Of a DNA stretch of 64,000 bases, positions 9,277 to 19,019 are shown in pieces. A program made the position numbers and the translations under genes. Below the pieces are notes generated by a model. It was not told the DNA's origin, made no database searches, and saw nothing but the letters and a program-made list of their open reading frames with translations. This DNA is from CAVUCE01 sp963739985 (GTDB taxonomy: Bacteria; Bacteroidota; Ignavibacteria; Ignavibacteriales; Ignavibacteriaceae). The stretch is taken from contig CAVUCE010000022.1 of assembly GCA_963739985.1 (NCBI GenBank), positions 248,001 to 312,000 on the forward strand, written 5' to 3'. Within the stretch, counting starts at the first letter, position 1, and each line of letters starts with the position of its first letter.

Positions 9277-9809
9277 TTAAAGCTTTTAAACATCATACTT
9301 TCAACTGGAAATTCTGTTCTGTCATTATATTTAGCGCTTACTTTTTTATTATAAGGAGTATCAATGTCGCCTTCAATTTTAAAGTAAATTATCTGCCCAA
9401 TAGGCATTCCGGCATAAATTTTAACAGGCTGTTTCACAGATATTTCAAGTGTCCAATTATTACAAAATCCGGCATCGCCTTTACCGGCAGTAGAATGAAT
9501 ATCAATCCCTAATCTACCAATGCTTGATTTACCTTCGAGAAAAGGCACATAATTTCTGGTTTCGGTATATTCACTTGTAACACCAAGATATAATTTTGAG
9601 GGTAAAAGTGTAAATCCATCTTCCGGGATTTCAATTTTTTTAATTTTATTGTGTACTCTTGCATCAAGAATATCATTTTCATAAACAGCTAACCATTTGC
9701 CTAAATGAACGTCATAACTATTAGTACCTAAATTATTTCGGTTGAAAGGTTCCACAACGATATTTCCATTTTCAATCTCTTCCAAAATTTTTTTATCCGA
9801 TAGAATCAA
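9273..9809 (-). CDS. dcd: dCTP deaminase
   Basis: Deaminates dCTP to dUTP, the route to dTMP. GTNSYDVHLGKW lies near residue 28. The active-site block GKSSIGRLGIDIHSTAG (about residues 90-106) has the conserved Ser-x-x-x-Arg, and GDAGFCNNWTLEISV provides the catalytic Glu. The 178-residue length fits. It could instead be the bifunctional dCTP deaminase/dUTPase, which shares these motifs; I cannot decide by eye. It sits 11 bases after rodA and overlaps pyrF by four bases. Confidence 0.9.
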   Translation of the reverse strand: MILSDKKILEEIENGNIVVEPFNRNNLGTNSYDVHLGKWLAVYENDILDARVHNKIKKIEIPEDGFTLLPSKLYLGVTSEYTETRNYVPFLEGKSSIGRLGIDIHSTAGKGDAGFCNNWTLEISVKQPVKIYAGMPIGQIIYFKIEGDIDTPYNKKVSAKYNDRTEFPVESMMFKSFK

Positions 9810-9820
9810 ATTACCTCCGA

Positions 9821-11050
9821 TTAAGTATAATTTTTTCTTGTGCGATAGATATTAGCCGCTACACCAAGCATAACCACATTAACTATAAGTGAACTTCCAC
9901 CATAACTTACAAAAGGAAGCGGAATACCAATTACGGGCAAAAGTCCAACTACCATTCCAATATTTACTAAAAGGTGCACAAAGTATGATGCTAGAATTCC
10001 AACTAATGTTAAGCTTAAAAATTCATCTTTAGCAGCTGAAGCAAGTTTTAGAATCCTTAGAAATAAATATAAGAATAAAGCCAAAGTAATAATAGCGCCT
10101 ATAAAACCCAATTCTTCACCAATTACACAATAAATAAAATCGGTCCATTGTTCCGGAATAAATTGAAATTGCGTTTGATGTCCCATCAAAAAGCCCTTGC
10201 CCAAAAATCCGCCTGAACCGATAGCAACTTTAGCTTGAATAGAGTTATATCCTGCACCTAATGGATCGGCAGAAGGGTTTATGAAAGATTGAATTCTCAC
10301 CTGCTGATGTTGACTTAAAGCTTTATAAACATAATTTGTAAAAAATCCGGATGCTAAATTTAAAGCGAATATTGATGCGCTAAAAAATATGTCTTTCTTA
10401 AAAAATATTAAACTACCAATTACTAATATTAAAGAAGCAATAAAACTAGCTGTACCAAACAATGATGAGATAGCCACTATTCCCGGTGAAAGCACAATGA
10501 ACAATCCAAATAGACTAATGCCCTTCCAGAAAATCATTGCTAAAATAATTCCGAAAAAGACAAAGGATGTTCCCATATCCGGTTCTAAAAGAATTAATGC
10601 GACCGGAAATAATCCGATTCCGAGAGTAATTAAGATATCTTTAAAACTTTCAATATTCGTGTTCCTTCTACTAAGATATGCAGCTAGAGCAAAAATAGTT
10701 CCTATCTTAGCAATTTCTGAAGGTTGAAATCCAATTGGCCCAATATCGAACCAACTTTTTGCGCCTGAAATTCTTCTTCCGGCAACAAGCACTGCTATTA
10801 ATAATAAGTTTATGAAAATGTATGAAGGAATTGCCAAAGTTCTAAATGTGTTTGTGGGAATTGCATAGATAACAAAGAAAATAATGAATGAGCCAATTCC
10901 CCAAACTAGCTGTCTTTCAAAATTACCGCTTGCATGTGGATTATTTAAGGTAGAGCTATAGATTGCGGCTAGTCCTAAACAAAAAAGAGCTAATGTAGGT
11001 ATTGCTAATCCAAGATCGAATTTATCATTTAACTTATAATCAATTCGCAA
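9821..11050 (-). CDS. rodA: Peptidoglycan glycosyltransferase RodA
   Basis: SEDS-family glycosyltransferase of the elongasome, polymerising lipid II with PBP2 in the inner membrane. About ten hydrophobic segments are visible. WFDIGPIGFQPSEIAK matches the family's FQPSE block, EPDMGTSFVF carries the conserved Glu-Pro-Asp, and PLPFVSYGGSSL is the C-terminal signature. The 409 residues are normal. The start is TTG with GGAG six bases upstream, both inside the end of mrdA, which it overlaps by 11 bases. The preceding genes are mrdA, mreD, mreC and mreB. Confidence 0.95.
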   Translation of the reverse strand: MRIDYKLNDKFDLGLAIPTLALFCLGLAAIYSSTLNNPHASGNFERQLVWGIGSFIIFFVIYAIPTNTFRTLAIPSYIFINLLLIAVLVAGRRISGAKSWFDIGPIGFQPSEIAKIGTIFALAAYLSRRNTNIESFKDILITLGIGLFPVALILLEPDMGTSFVFFGIILAMIFWKGISLFGLFIVLSPGIVAISSLFGTASFIASLILVIGSLIFFKKDIFFSASIFALNLASGFFTNYVYKALSQHQQVRIQSFINPSADPLGAGYNSIQAKVAIGSGGFLGKGFLMGHQTQFQFIPEQWTDFIYCVIGEELGFIGAIITLALFLYLFLRILKLASAAKDEFLSLTLVGILASYFVHLLVNIGMVVGLLPVIGIPLPFVSYGGSSLIVNVVMLGVAANIYRTRKNYT

Positions 11051-12866
11051 GATTAGCTCCCATTATTTTATCATCAAGAGTTGGAATTTCTTTTTTATCA
11101 TCAATTTTAATTTTGTCTTTTTCCAGGTATGCTTCCACTAGTTTTTTAGCAATCGGAGCAGCATATGTAGCACCAAATCCAACATTTTCAATAACAACAG
11201 CAATAGCAATTTTGGGATTTTCAAAAGGAGCAAAACAAATAAATAATGCGTGATCTTTTCCGTGTGGATTTTGAGCTGTTCCGGTTTTACCTGCAATTTG
11301 AATATCTTGCATTTTTATTCCCCTGCCTGTTCCGGATCCGTTGACAACTAAAAACATTCCTTGTTTTGCAATATCAAAAGCTTCCTTTTTTATTTTTACA
11401 TCAATTTTTTTGAAGTGAAACGGGACCAACTCTTTTGTACCGTTTTTAAGATAACCACGCACAACATGCGGAGTATAGGTCACACCATCCTCAGCGACGA
11501 TAGATACATATTTAGCAAGTTGAATTGGTGTTACACTTACTTCTCCTTGACCTATTCCGAGACTTGCCATAATACTTTTAGGCCAATTAGGACCATATAA
11601 TTTTTGATAATAGTTTGAAGTTGGAATAAATCCGGAAACTTCTTCTCCGAAATCAATATTTGTTGGTTGACCAAAACCAAATTCGGTTGCGTATTTATGC
11701 CAATTATCCATACCTATTTTATAAATAAGATTATAGAAAAAAGTATTACAAGAATGTTCGATTGCATGAATAACACTTATGTTGCCATGAACTCCGTCGC
11801 ATTTAAAGAACCTTCCATAGAATGTTCCTCCACCCCGGCAATTAAATGTGGTTGATGTATTTATTACTCCCATATCTAGAGCAGCAATCGCTTCCATAAC
11901 CTTGTATGTTGAACCTGGTGGTTTTGCAGACATTGTAGCCCTATCAAAAAACGGTTTATCAGGATCAGAGTATAACTTTTGCAAATACTGCCTCGAAGTA
12001 ACATAGCTGAATTGATTCAAATCGTAATCCGGTGCACTTGCCAAAGCTAAAATTTCCCCGGTCTTTGGCTCGATTGCAACTATGGCTCCTCTCTTCCCTT
12101 TTAATTCTTGTTCTGCCACCCTCTGTACATTTTCATCCAGGGTAAGTACCAGATCATTTCCTTTTACGGAAGGTATATCATTTTTACCATTTTTATAAGG
12201 TCCTATTACTCTTCTCCGAGAATCCACCATCTCATACTTGTAACCTTTTTTACCACGAAGATATTTTTCGTAAGCTTTTTCAATTCCATTATTACCAACA
12301 TAATCGCCGGGTCTATAATAATCGTCTTTGTCTTTTTCAAGTTGTTTTGGAGATATCTCCTTTGTATATCCAAATACATGTGAACCGCGAATATCATCGG
12401 GATAACCTCTCTGCATTTCAACTATATAATCAACGCCCGGTAAATGTTCTGAATTTTCTTCAAGCCAGGATACAACTTTAAAATCTATACCACGTTTAAT
12501 TCTTACGGGAATATACTTTGAATACATTCTATTATTGTAAAGGATCTTATTTACATACCCTGAATCAGCGCCAAGAACTGCATCCAGCATTGGGCTTAAT
12601 TTTTTATCATATTCTGAGGGTATAATACGAAGTGTATATGCGGGAATATTATTTACCAGAACATTCATATTCCGATCATAGAAAACTCCGCGCAACGGAG
12701 TTTGTTCTATTGCTTTAATACTATTTCGTGAAGATTTATCATCATAAGTCTGGTGCTCAACAATCTGCATCTGGAATAACCGGAAGCCAAGTAAAGAAAA
12801 CGTACCGATGATTATAAAATATAGAATGGACCTTCTTCCGATTGAAGCAAAATTATCCGACTTCAA
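11040..12866 (-). CDS. mrdA: Penicillin-binding protein 2 (elongasome transpeptidase)
   Basis: The class B PBP that cross-links peptidoglycan during side-wall growth. After a membrane anchor (about 12-32) and the dimerisation domain (TPLRGVFYDRN, residue 56 onward) comes the transpeptidase. The active-site motifs are STYK with Ser319 and Lys322, SCN at 372-374 and KTGT at 527-530, so all catalytic residues are present. GQGEVSVTPIQLAKY is the usual C-terminal block. The 608-residue length fits PBP2. It overlaps mreD by four bases and rodA by 11, consistent with coupled translation. Confidence 0.95.
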   Translation of the reverse strand: MKSDNFASIGRRSILYFIIIGTFSLLGFRLFQMQIVEHQTYDDKSSRNSIKAIEQTPLRGVFYDRNMNVLVNNIPAYTLRIIPSEYDKKLSPMLDAVLGADSGYVNKILYNNRMYSKYIPVRIKRGIDFKVVSWLEENSEHLPGVDYIVEMQRGYPDDIRGSHVFGYTKEISPKQLEKDKDDYYRPGDYVGNNGIEKAYEKYLRGKKGYKYEMVDSRRRVIGPYKNGKNDIPSVKGNDLVLTLDENVQRVAEQELKGKRGAIVAIEPKTGEILALASAPDYDLNQFSYVTSRQYLQKLYSDPDKPFFDRATMSAKPPGSTYKVMEAIAALDMGVINTSTTFNCRGGGTFYGRFFKCDGVHGNISVIHAIEHSCNTFFYNLIYKIGMDNWHKYATEFGFGQPTNIDFGEEVSGFIPTSNYYQKLYGPNWPKSIMASLGIGQGEVSVTPIQLAKYVSIVAEDGVTYTPHVVRGYLKNGTKELVPFHFKKIDVKIKKEAFDIAKQGMFLVVNGSGTGRGIKMQDIQIAGKTGTAQNPHGKDHALFICFAPFENPKIAIAVVIENVGFGATYAAPIAKKLVEAYLEKDKIKIDDKKEIPTLDDKIMGANLAN

Positions 12867-13351
12867 TTAAAACTTCTCCTTGGGTAAAAAACAATAACTA
12901 ACGCACTAATAACCGCTGTGTATAATGCAGGGAGTAAGCCGTGCTCAAATAAAAGATTAATAATATTTGTATTTAAATCAATTGATGAAAAGAAAGAATT
13001 TACCACAGAGTCTACAAGCGAACAAAGCAAAACAATAAATGTAAACGTATATGATTTAAAGTAAATTTCTTGTTTATTTTCACTGAAAAAATAGCCGGCA
13101 ACAAACCCGGTAAATGTTTTAGATAACATTGCACTTCCTAATAAACTACCGGTTATAATGTCAAAAAGAAAACCATAAATAAATCCCAAAACAGTTCCGT
13201 AAAGTTGTCCGTTTCTAAGAGTATAAAAAACTAGACAAATCAAAATTATATCGGGTATTATACCATTAATTGCTATAAGCGGCACAATCGTAGTTTGAAT
13301 GATCAAAAGCGGGAAGAATAAAAGTATGGATATTAGGTAGTCAGACCGCAT
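12863..13351 (-). CDS. mreD: Rod shape-determining protein MreD
   Basis: A small polytopic membrane protein of the elongasome. Five or six hydrophobic segments fill its 162 residues. IPDIILICLVFYTLRNG and GTVLGFIYGFLFDI match the loosely conserved MreD blocks, including the GxxYGxxxD motif. Assignment rests on those and on its position between mreC and mrdA. It starts one base after mreC. Confidence 0.88.
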   Translation of the reverse strand: MRSDYLISILLFFPLLIIQTTIVPLIAINGIIPDIILICLVFYTLRNGQLYGTVLGFIYGFLFDIITGSLLGSAMLSKTFTGFVAGYFFSENKQEIYFKSYTFTFIVLLCSLVDSVVNSFFSSIDLNTNIINLLFEHGLLPALYTAVISALVIVFYPRRSFN

Positions 13352-13352
13352 T

Positions 13353-14186
13353 TTATTTCTGATTATAAAAGTTTAATTCAAAATTTCTTAATTCTTTTTT
13401 CTCTACAATTCCTAAGACAAAAACATGCTCGGTACGAATAAAATCTACAAAAGGTTTTACTTTTACCTCGTTAAAAATTCCGGTTTCTACTTTACTTAAG
13501 CCTACAACAACACCAATCGGCAATGGTACCGGAACAATGGAACTTATTTCTGAAGTAATAATCCTATCACCCGGTTCAACATCGTAAGTTTTGGGGACGT
13601 TTACAATAACTAAATCAGAGCCGTTCCATTTCATAACTCCGTCAATTCGGCTGCGCTCGTCTTTAACAGTTAATTTGAGTTCAAGATTCTTTAAAGTTCT
13701 AACTAATGAATAGTCTTCCGAAGTTGAATTGACAATTCCAACCATTCCATCTGCAGTAACAACGGGCATACCGGCTTTTAATCCTTGTTTACTCCCTACA
13801 TTAAGTGTTAAAGTACCTTGAGATTTTGATAGAGATTTGGAAATTACTGTTGCCGGAATTAAGGGAAATTTTGAAGTATCTTTCAATCCAATCAAGGATT
13901 TAAGTTCCTCATTCTGTATTCCATACTGTCTAAGTTGATTAATCTGCAGCATTAATTCCGCATTTTTATGTCTTAACCTTGCGTTTTCGGTTTTTACATT
14001 ACCTGTATTAATAACATCAGAAATAACTGAAGTAACCGCAGCAAAGCTTCCAAAAGCTACTGCTCTTACTTTTTTAACAGATGAATTATTATTTAAAGAT
14101 AGAGTAAAAAGGCTGGTTAACAAAAGAACAACTAATACAATATATTCTTTAAAGTTATTCCAAATGTTTACAAGAAATCTCGGCAT
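13353..14186 (-). CDS. mreC: Rod shape-determining protein MreC
   Basis: The bitopic elongasome scaffold: a short cytoplasmic tail, a membrane segment near residues 13-31, a coiled coil about 60-95 (NARLRHKNAELMLQINQLR), then the periplasmic beta-barrel domain with NVGSKQGLKAGMPVV, GMVGIVNSTSEDYSLVRT and PGDRIITSEISSIVP, all typical. The 277-residue length is normal. Start and mreB stop share one base. Confidence 0.94.
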   Translation of the reverse strand: MPRFLVNIWNNFKEYIVLVVLLLTSLFTLSLNNNSSVKKVRAVAFGSFAAVTSVISDVINTGNVKTENARLRHKNAELMLQINQLRQYGIQNEELKSLIGLKDTSKFPLIPATVISKSLSKSQGTLTLNVGSKQGLKAGMPVVTADGMVGIVNSTSEDYSLVRTLKNLELKLTVKDERSRIDGVMKWNGSDLVIVNVPKTYDVEPGDRIITSEISSIVPVPLPIGVVVGLSKVETGIFNEVKVKPFVDFIRTEHVFVLGIVEKKELRNFELNFYNQK

Positions 14187-15211
14187 TAATATCTTCTATT
14201 ACGAATTAATACTTTTGAATAATGATTTAAGTTATCAATTATTTTTCCGGCACCTCTAACTACTGCTGTTAATGGATCTTCAGCCACGTGAACAGGGAGA
14301 TTAGTTTCCATTCTGATTCGTTCATCTAAACCTTTTAATAAAGCACCGCCGCCTGTTAACATAACACCGCGATCAAGAATATCTGCAGATAATTCAGGAG
14401 GAGTTCTTTCCAAAGATTGTCTTACTGCATCTACAATTTGCACAATAGATTCATTTAAAGCTTCTCTAATTTCTACAGAACTTACTTCAGTAGTTTTAGG
14501 GATACCGCCAACAAGATCACGGCCTTTAACCTGAATTGTAATTTCTTCTTTCAGTGGAACTGCCGAACCAACTTCGCACTTAATTGCCTCTGCTGTTCTT
14601 TCGCCAATCAAAATATTATGATTCTTTTTGAAATACTGCATAATTGCGTAATTCATTTCATCTCCGGCAATACGGATTGATTCTTCATTAACAATTCCCG
14701 ATAAAGCAATTACTGCAATTTCCGTCGTTCCGCCACCAATATCGATAATCATATTACCAACAGGAGCTTCAACATCAATTCCAATTCCTATAGCAGCAGC
14801 CATTGGTTCGGCAACAAGGTGAACTTCTTTAGCTCCAGCATGCTCTGCTGAATCTCTTACTGCTCTTTTCTCAACTTCAGTAACTCCGCTGGGAACGGCT
14901 ACCACAATTCTTCTACTCGATAATGCGCCGCCTCTGACTTTTTTGATGAATGCACGAATCATTCCCTCAGCAATTTCAAAATCAGCTATCACTCCGTCTC
15001 TCATTGGGCGAGAAACTCTAATTTCTTTATGTTCCCTTCCCTGCATTTCTTTTGCTTTATTACCAAGAGCAATTATTTTTTTAGTGTTCCTGTCAAAAGC
15101 TACAATAGATGGTTCATTTAGTACAATGCCCTTACCTTTAACATAGATAAGAGTATTTGCTGTCCCCAAGTCCATTGCAATATCAGCTGAAAAAAAGTCA
15201 AATAAGCCCAT
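14186..15211 (-). CDS. mreB: Rod shape-determining protein MreB (bacterial actin)
   Basis: The actin homologue that guides lateral wall synthesis. The ATPase fold motifs are clear: phosphate 1 MDLGTANTLIYVKGKG, connect 1 near GERTAEAIKCEVGSA, phosphate 2 NMIIDIGGGTTEIAVI and the adenosine site LTGGGALLKGLDE. The N-terminal amphipathic stretch MGLFDFFSADIA probably binds the membrane. Its 341 residues are standard. It lies eight bases after purH, an unusual upstream neighbour. Confidence 0.97.
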   Translation of the reverse strand: MGLFDFFSADIAMDLGTANTLIYVKGKGIVLNEPSIVAFDRNTKKIIALGNKAKEMQGREHKEIRVSRPMRDGVIADFEIAEGMIRAFIKKVRGGALSSRRIVVAVPSGVTEVEKRAVRDSAEHAGAKEVHLVAEPMAAAIGIGIDVEAPVGNMIIDIGGGTTEIAVIALSGIVNEESIRIAGDEMNYAIMQYFKKNHNILIGERTAEAIKCEVGSAVPLKEEITIQVKGRDLVGGIPKTTEVSSVEIREALNESIVQIVDAVRQSLERTPPELSADILDRGVMLTGGGALLKGLDERIRMETNLPVHVAEDPLTAVVRGAGKIIDNLNHYSKVLIRNRRY

Positions 15212-15219
15212 AATTCCTC

Positions 15220-16737
15220 TTAGTGTTTAAAGTGTCTTATGCCCGTAAAGACCATCGAAATTTTATTTTGATTTGCCGCTTCAATTACTTCGGAATCTCT
15301 AACAGAGCCGCCCGGCTGAATAACTGAAGTTGCGCCGCATTTTACAATCTCTAATAAACCATCTGCAAAAGGGAAAAATGCATCTGAAGCAGCTACCGAA
15401 TTTTTGAGTTCCAATCCGTGCTCCTGTGCTTTTAAGTAAGCTAATTTTGCCGAATCAATTCGCGACATCTGACCGGCTCCAACTCCCAAAGTTGCTTTAT
15501 CTTTAACAAAAACAATTGCGTTCGATTTTGTATGTTTTGATACAATCCATGCAAATTTAAGATCATCCAATTCTTCATCAGTTGGTTGTTTATCTGTAAC
15601 AGATTTTAATTCATCTTCATTTAGAGTAGCTCTATCAGCATCCTGAACAATTACTCCGCCCGGAATATTCTTAAAAGTAGATTGAGTATCAAGTATAGAT
15701 TTCTTCTGAACCAATAATCTTCTGTCCCTTTTCTTTTGAAGAATTTGCAGAGCTTCTTCAGTGTATGAAGGCGCGCTTATTATTTCCAAAAATATTTCAT
15801 TCAATTTTTCGGCAACATTTTTATCTACTTCTGTTGTAAATGCAACAATACCGCCAAAAGATGAAACCGGATCACAGCGAAGTGCTTTTACATAAGAATC
15901 CAAAGTATCATTTCCAATAGCCGCGCCTGCGGGATTTTGATGTTTAACAATAACGCAAGAGCCTTTTCCCAAATCCTCTGCTAATTCAACGGCAGCAATT
16001 AAATCTAAAATATTGTTGTAAGATAACTCTTTTCCATGAAATACGTCAAAATAAGTATGAAATTCTCCAAAAAGTGCGGCGTTTTGATGTGGATTTTCAC
16101 CGTATCGAAGAATTTTCTCAAGAGGCTGATTTATTCGAATATGTGATTGGGGAAGTTCAAATTTTTCTTCCAAAAAGTTAGAAATATAAGTATCATAAAA
16201 AGCTGTATGAGAAAACGCTGCAACAGCTAATTGTTTTCTAGTATCTTCAGTAACTTCACCGGATTTTAATTCAGTTAAGAATTTAGAGTATTGAGAAGGA
16301 TCGGTTAAAACCGAAACAAATTTATAATTTTTAGCTGAAGCTCTTATCAAACTAGGACCACCAATATCAATGTTTTCGATTATGGTATCAAGATCAGAGT
16401 CAGGGTTTTCGGCTGTTTTGACAAAAGGATAAAGATTAACACAAACAATATCAATCGGTAGAATTTCGTGTTTTTCAGCTTGAGACAAATCCTCTTTATT
16501 ATCTCGCCTAAATAAAATACCGCCAAATATTTTTGGATGAAGTGTTTTAACTCTGCCGTCAAAAACTTCGGGGAATCCGGTTAAATTACTTATTTCAGTT
16601 ACTTCAATTCCCTCTTTCATAATTATCTTAGCTGTGTTTCCCGTAGCCAATATTTGATAATCTAATGCAACTAACGACTTTGCGAATTTAACAATATCTT
16701 TTTTATCTGAGACACTAAGCAATGCTAACTTTTTCAA
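15220..16737 (-). CDS. purH: AICAR transformylase / IMP cyclohydrolase
   Basis: Carries out the last two steps of IMP synthesis. The N-terminal cyclohydrolase domain has GFPEVFDGRVKTLHPKIFGG and NIDIGGPSLIRASAKNY; the transformylase domain has LRYGENPHQNAALFG, IVKHQNPAGAA with the catalytic Lys-His pair, and GVGAGQMSRIDSAK. The ending VFTGIRHFKH is the usual C-terminus. The 505-residue length is right. It follows purN by 28 bases and precedes mreB by eight. Confidence 0.97.
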   Translation of the reverse strand: MKKLALLSVSDKKDIVKFAKSLVALDYQILATGNTAKIIMKEGIEVTEISNLTGFPEVFDGRVKTLHPKIFGGILFRRDNKEDLSQAEKHEILPIDIVCVNLYPFVKTAENPDSDLDTIIENIDIGGPSLIRASAKNYKFVSVLTDPSQYSKFLTELKSGEVTEDTRKQLAVAAFSHTAFYDTYISNFLEEKFELPQSHIRINQPLEKILRYGENPHQNAALFGEFHTYFDVFHGKELSYNNILDLIAAVELAEDLGKGSCVIVKHQNPAGAAIGNDTLDSYVKALRCDPVSSFGGIVAFTTEVDKNVAEKLNEIFLEIISAPSYTEEALQILQKKRDRRLLVQKKSILDTQSTFKNIPGGVIVQDADRATLNEDELKSVTDKQPTDEELDDLKFAWIVSKHTKSNAIVFVKDKATLGVGAGQMSRIDSAKLAYLKAQEHGLELKNSVAASDAFFPFADGLLEIVKCGATSVIQPGGSVRDSEVIEAANQNKISMVFTGIRHFKH

Positions 16738-16765
16738 AATTAAATCCTAACTAGAAATGAATAAA

Positions 16766-17368
16766 TCAATTTACAATTACCCGCCCGTCAACTTCCTTAA
16801 CTTTATCTTCAGCAAGTTTTTTAATTACATAAGGAAGTAAATTATGCTCAATATTCAAAACTCGCTGAGCAATTTCTTCCGGTGATTTAACATCGGAAAT
16901 ATCAACACATTGCTGTGCAATAATTTTGCCGGTATCATAAGTATCATCAACAAAATGAACCGTTGCCCCTGAAACCTTTACAGATGAGTTAAATACTGCT
17001 TTATGAACATTTGCTCCGTACATGCCCTTTCCGCCAAATGACGGTAGAAGTGCCGGATGAATATTTATAATACGACTCTTGTATTCCTTTATGACTAACC
17101 TAGGTATTAGTTTTAGAAATCCGGCTAAAACAATAAAATCAATTCCAATTTGAGATAAGAGATTAGGAAGATCATCATAATTAACTTCACCTTCATTTTC
17201 ACCAAGAGTATAGGTTGGAATGTTAAAACTCTCGGCTATATTAAAGGCGGCACAATTAACCTTATCGCTAAAAACGGCCTTAACTTCAACAATATCTTGA
17301 ATATCTCGAAAATCTAGAATAGCTTGAAGATTAGAACCTCTACCTGAAACAAATACAGCTATTTTCAA
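16766..17368 (-). CDS. purN: Phosphoribosylglycinamide formyltransferase
   Basis: The folate-dependent GAR transformylase of purine synthesis. KIAVFVSGRGSNLQAILD is the standard N-terminus, INIHPALLPSFGGKGMYG holds the catalytic Asn and His, and GATVHFVDDTYDTGKIIAQ the catalytic Asp. A longer frame reaches an ATG at 17422, but its extra 18 residues (starting MTIFYYLTNF) do not look like PurN. I place the start at TTG 17366-17368, which makes a normal 200-residue protein with the usual first residues. The ribosome binding site is weak either way. Confidence 0.9.
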   Translation of the reverse strand: MKIAVFVSGRGSNLQAILDFRDIQDIVEVKAVFSDKVNCAAFNIAESFNIPTYTLGENEGEVNYDDLPNLLSQIGIDFIVLAGFLKLIPRLVIKEYKSRIINIHPALLPSFGGKGMYGANVHKAVFNSSVKVSGATVHFVDDTYDTGKIIAQQCVDISDVKSPEEIAQRVLNIEHNLLPYVIKKLAEDKVKEVDGRVIVN

Positions 17369-17459
17369 AATAACTCTATCTTTTAAGTGAGTGAAATTAG
17401 TTAAATAGTAAAAAATTGTCAATGCAAGTATTGACGCTTTTATTCAAATATGAGCTATT

Positions 17460-19019
17460 TTATATCTTATTCGATAGAGAAAATAATAAATTTTTCAATT
17501 TATTTTGATAATCATAATTCGAGAAATCTTCAGCTTGATCGATCAAATTTGTCATAGCTTGGGTATTACCTAATTTTTTCTGTGCCTTAGCCGCAAAATA
17601 AAATGCAAAAGGTTTAACCCATTTTTCATCTTGAATATTTAAGTTAGTTGCGGTTAAAGCAAAATCTGAAGATTTTTGAAATTTTCCCGCTCCAAAAGCA
17701 GCTTCGCTCAATTTCAAGTAAGTTTCGGCCTTTAAATCATTCTCTTCAAGTTCTGGTAAAAGGACACTTAAACTATCAAAAGCGGCTTTATACTTTGCAT
17801 CATCAATTAAATTGCTAAACTTTATTAAAGCTATTTCGTTCTTTGTTAATGAATCAGAAACTAACTCTTTTCCTTTTCTCTCTGCATATATATCATCATC
17901 AACATCCATATTACCTTTATTTGTTAAAAGATAATGTCTTATTGCAGCTTCTCTGTTTCCCGAGATTTCATAACAAACCCCTAAACGATAATTTGCAATC
18001 CCGGTATAACTATCATCTAATGTTGTGTTTAGGAAATTGAGATAGTATGTTTTTGCAGAATCAAATTCATTTTTCTTAAAGAATACATCACCCATTAAAA
18101 AATCAGAATAGGCAATCAATTGAAGAAATCTAGGCTTATTAGTTTTTAAAATTCTAGATAATATTTTTTCAGCATTATCCAATTTTTTGCTTTTTATTTC
18201 TATAACCGCGTATGAGTAATTAAAAAGCAAATTATTCGGAAATCTCTTTACAAGTTCTTTTGAATATTCTTCCGCCGTTTTATAATCTTCCAAAAATCCG
18301 GAAAGGATTTCAGCGTAATAATATTGAGCTTCTACCTTGGAAAGATTTCCCTTGGTAGCCGCAATTTTAATATACTTAATCCCGACTTCTTTGTTTCCGC
18401 TTATTCCGGCTAAGCTTAATGCCCATTTGTAACCGGAGGGAATTTGTCCGACTGCAAAATTATATAATCCCAAGCCTAAGTATGCATCATATTTTGTAGA
18501 ATCAATTTGAAGTGCCTGGTTAAGATAAGATTCGGCTTTTTTAGTAGCCCATGCTGCATCTAAAAATTTTTCCGCTTTGCTAAAAACTATAGCACGTAAA
18601 GTATAATTTGCACCAAGAATATAAAGGATGTTAGTATCTTCAGGTTTGGTAGAAAGTTGATCTTTGGCTTTATCGATAGCAGTATCTGAATATGCGATAA
18701 ACGTATTAAGATCATTTTTATCTTTATTACTTAAATAATACCAAAGATAAATACTGGATTCATAATGATAGCCCCGAGCATCTTCCGGATTTTGCTTTAT
18801 TAGTTTTTGAAAAATATCATTTGCCTGCTGCCACTGAAAATTATAAGAATAATCCAAGCCATCCATAACCATTCTCTGCACTTTTGATTGTGCATTTATC
18901 GAAATCGTTGAAGGCAAAATAAGAATTATAGAAAAGAAAAATAGTTGATGTAGATTTTTCAATGTGCTAAGATATTTTAATATTATTGTTTTTCTTTGAA
19001 TAATCAATCCGCTAATCAT
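17460..19019 (-). CDS. Exported tetratricopeptide-repeat protein
   Basis: A roughly 519-residue protein with an N-terminal signal peptide ending STISINAQ and then TPR-like helices throughout, for example NPEDARGYHYESSIYLWYY, KAESYLNQALQIDSTKYDAY and YRLGVCYEISGNREAAIRHY. TPR proteins scaffold other proteins; the partner here is unknown. The start is uncertain. A longer frame reaches 19070 inside pyrG; ATG 19019 overlaps the pyrG stop by eight bases and is my choice; a TTG at 18962 (giving MKNLHQLFFF) would make the neatest signal peptide but has no clear ribosome binding site. Confidence 0.75.
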   Translation of the reverse strand: MISGLIIQRKTIILKYLSTLKNLHQLFFFSIILILPSTISINAQSKVQRMVMDGLDYSYNFQWQQANDIFQKLIKQNPEDARGYHYESSIYLWYYLSNKDKNDLNTFIAYSDTAIDKAKDQLSTKPEDTNILYILGANYTLRAIVFSKAEKFLDAAWATKKAESYLNQALQIDSTKYDAYLGLGLYNFAVGQIPSGYKWALSLAGISGNKEVGIKYIKIAATKGNLSKVEAQYYYAEILSGFLEDYKTAEEYSKELVKRFPNNLLFNYSYAVIEIKSKKLDNAEKILSRILKTNKPRFLQLIAYSDFLMGDVFFKKNEFDSAKTYYLNFLNTTLDDSYTGIANYRLGVCYEISGNREAAIRHYLLTNKGNMDVDDDIYAERKGKELVSDSLTKNEIALIKFSNLIDDAKYKAAFDSLSVLLPELEENDLKAETYLKLSEAAFGAGKFQKSSDFALTATNLNIQDEKWVKPFAFYFAAKAQKKLGNTQAMTNLIDQAEDFSNYDYQNKLKNLLFSLSNKI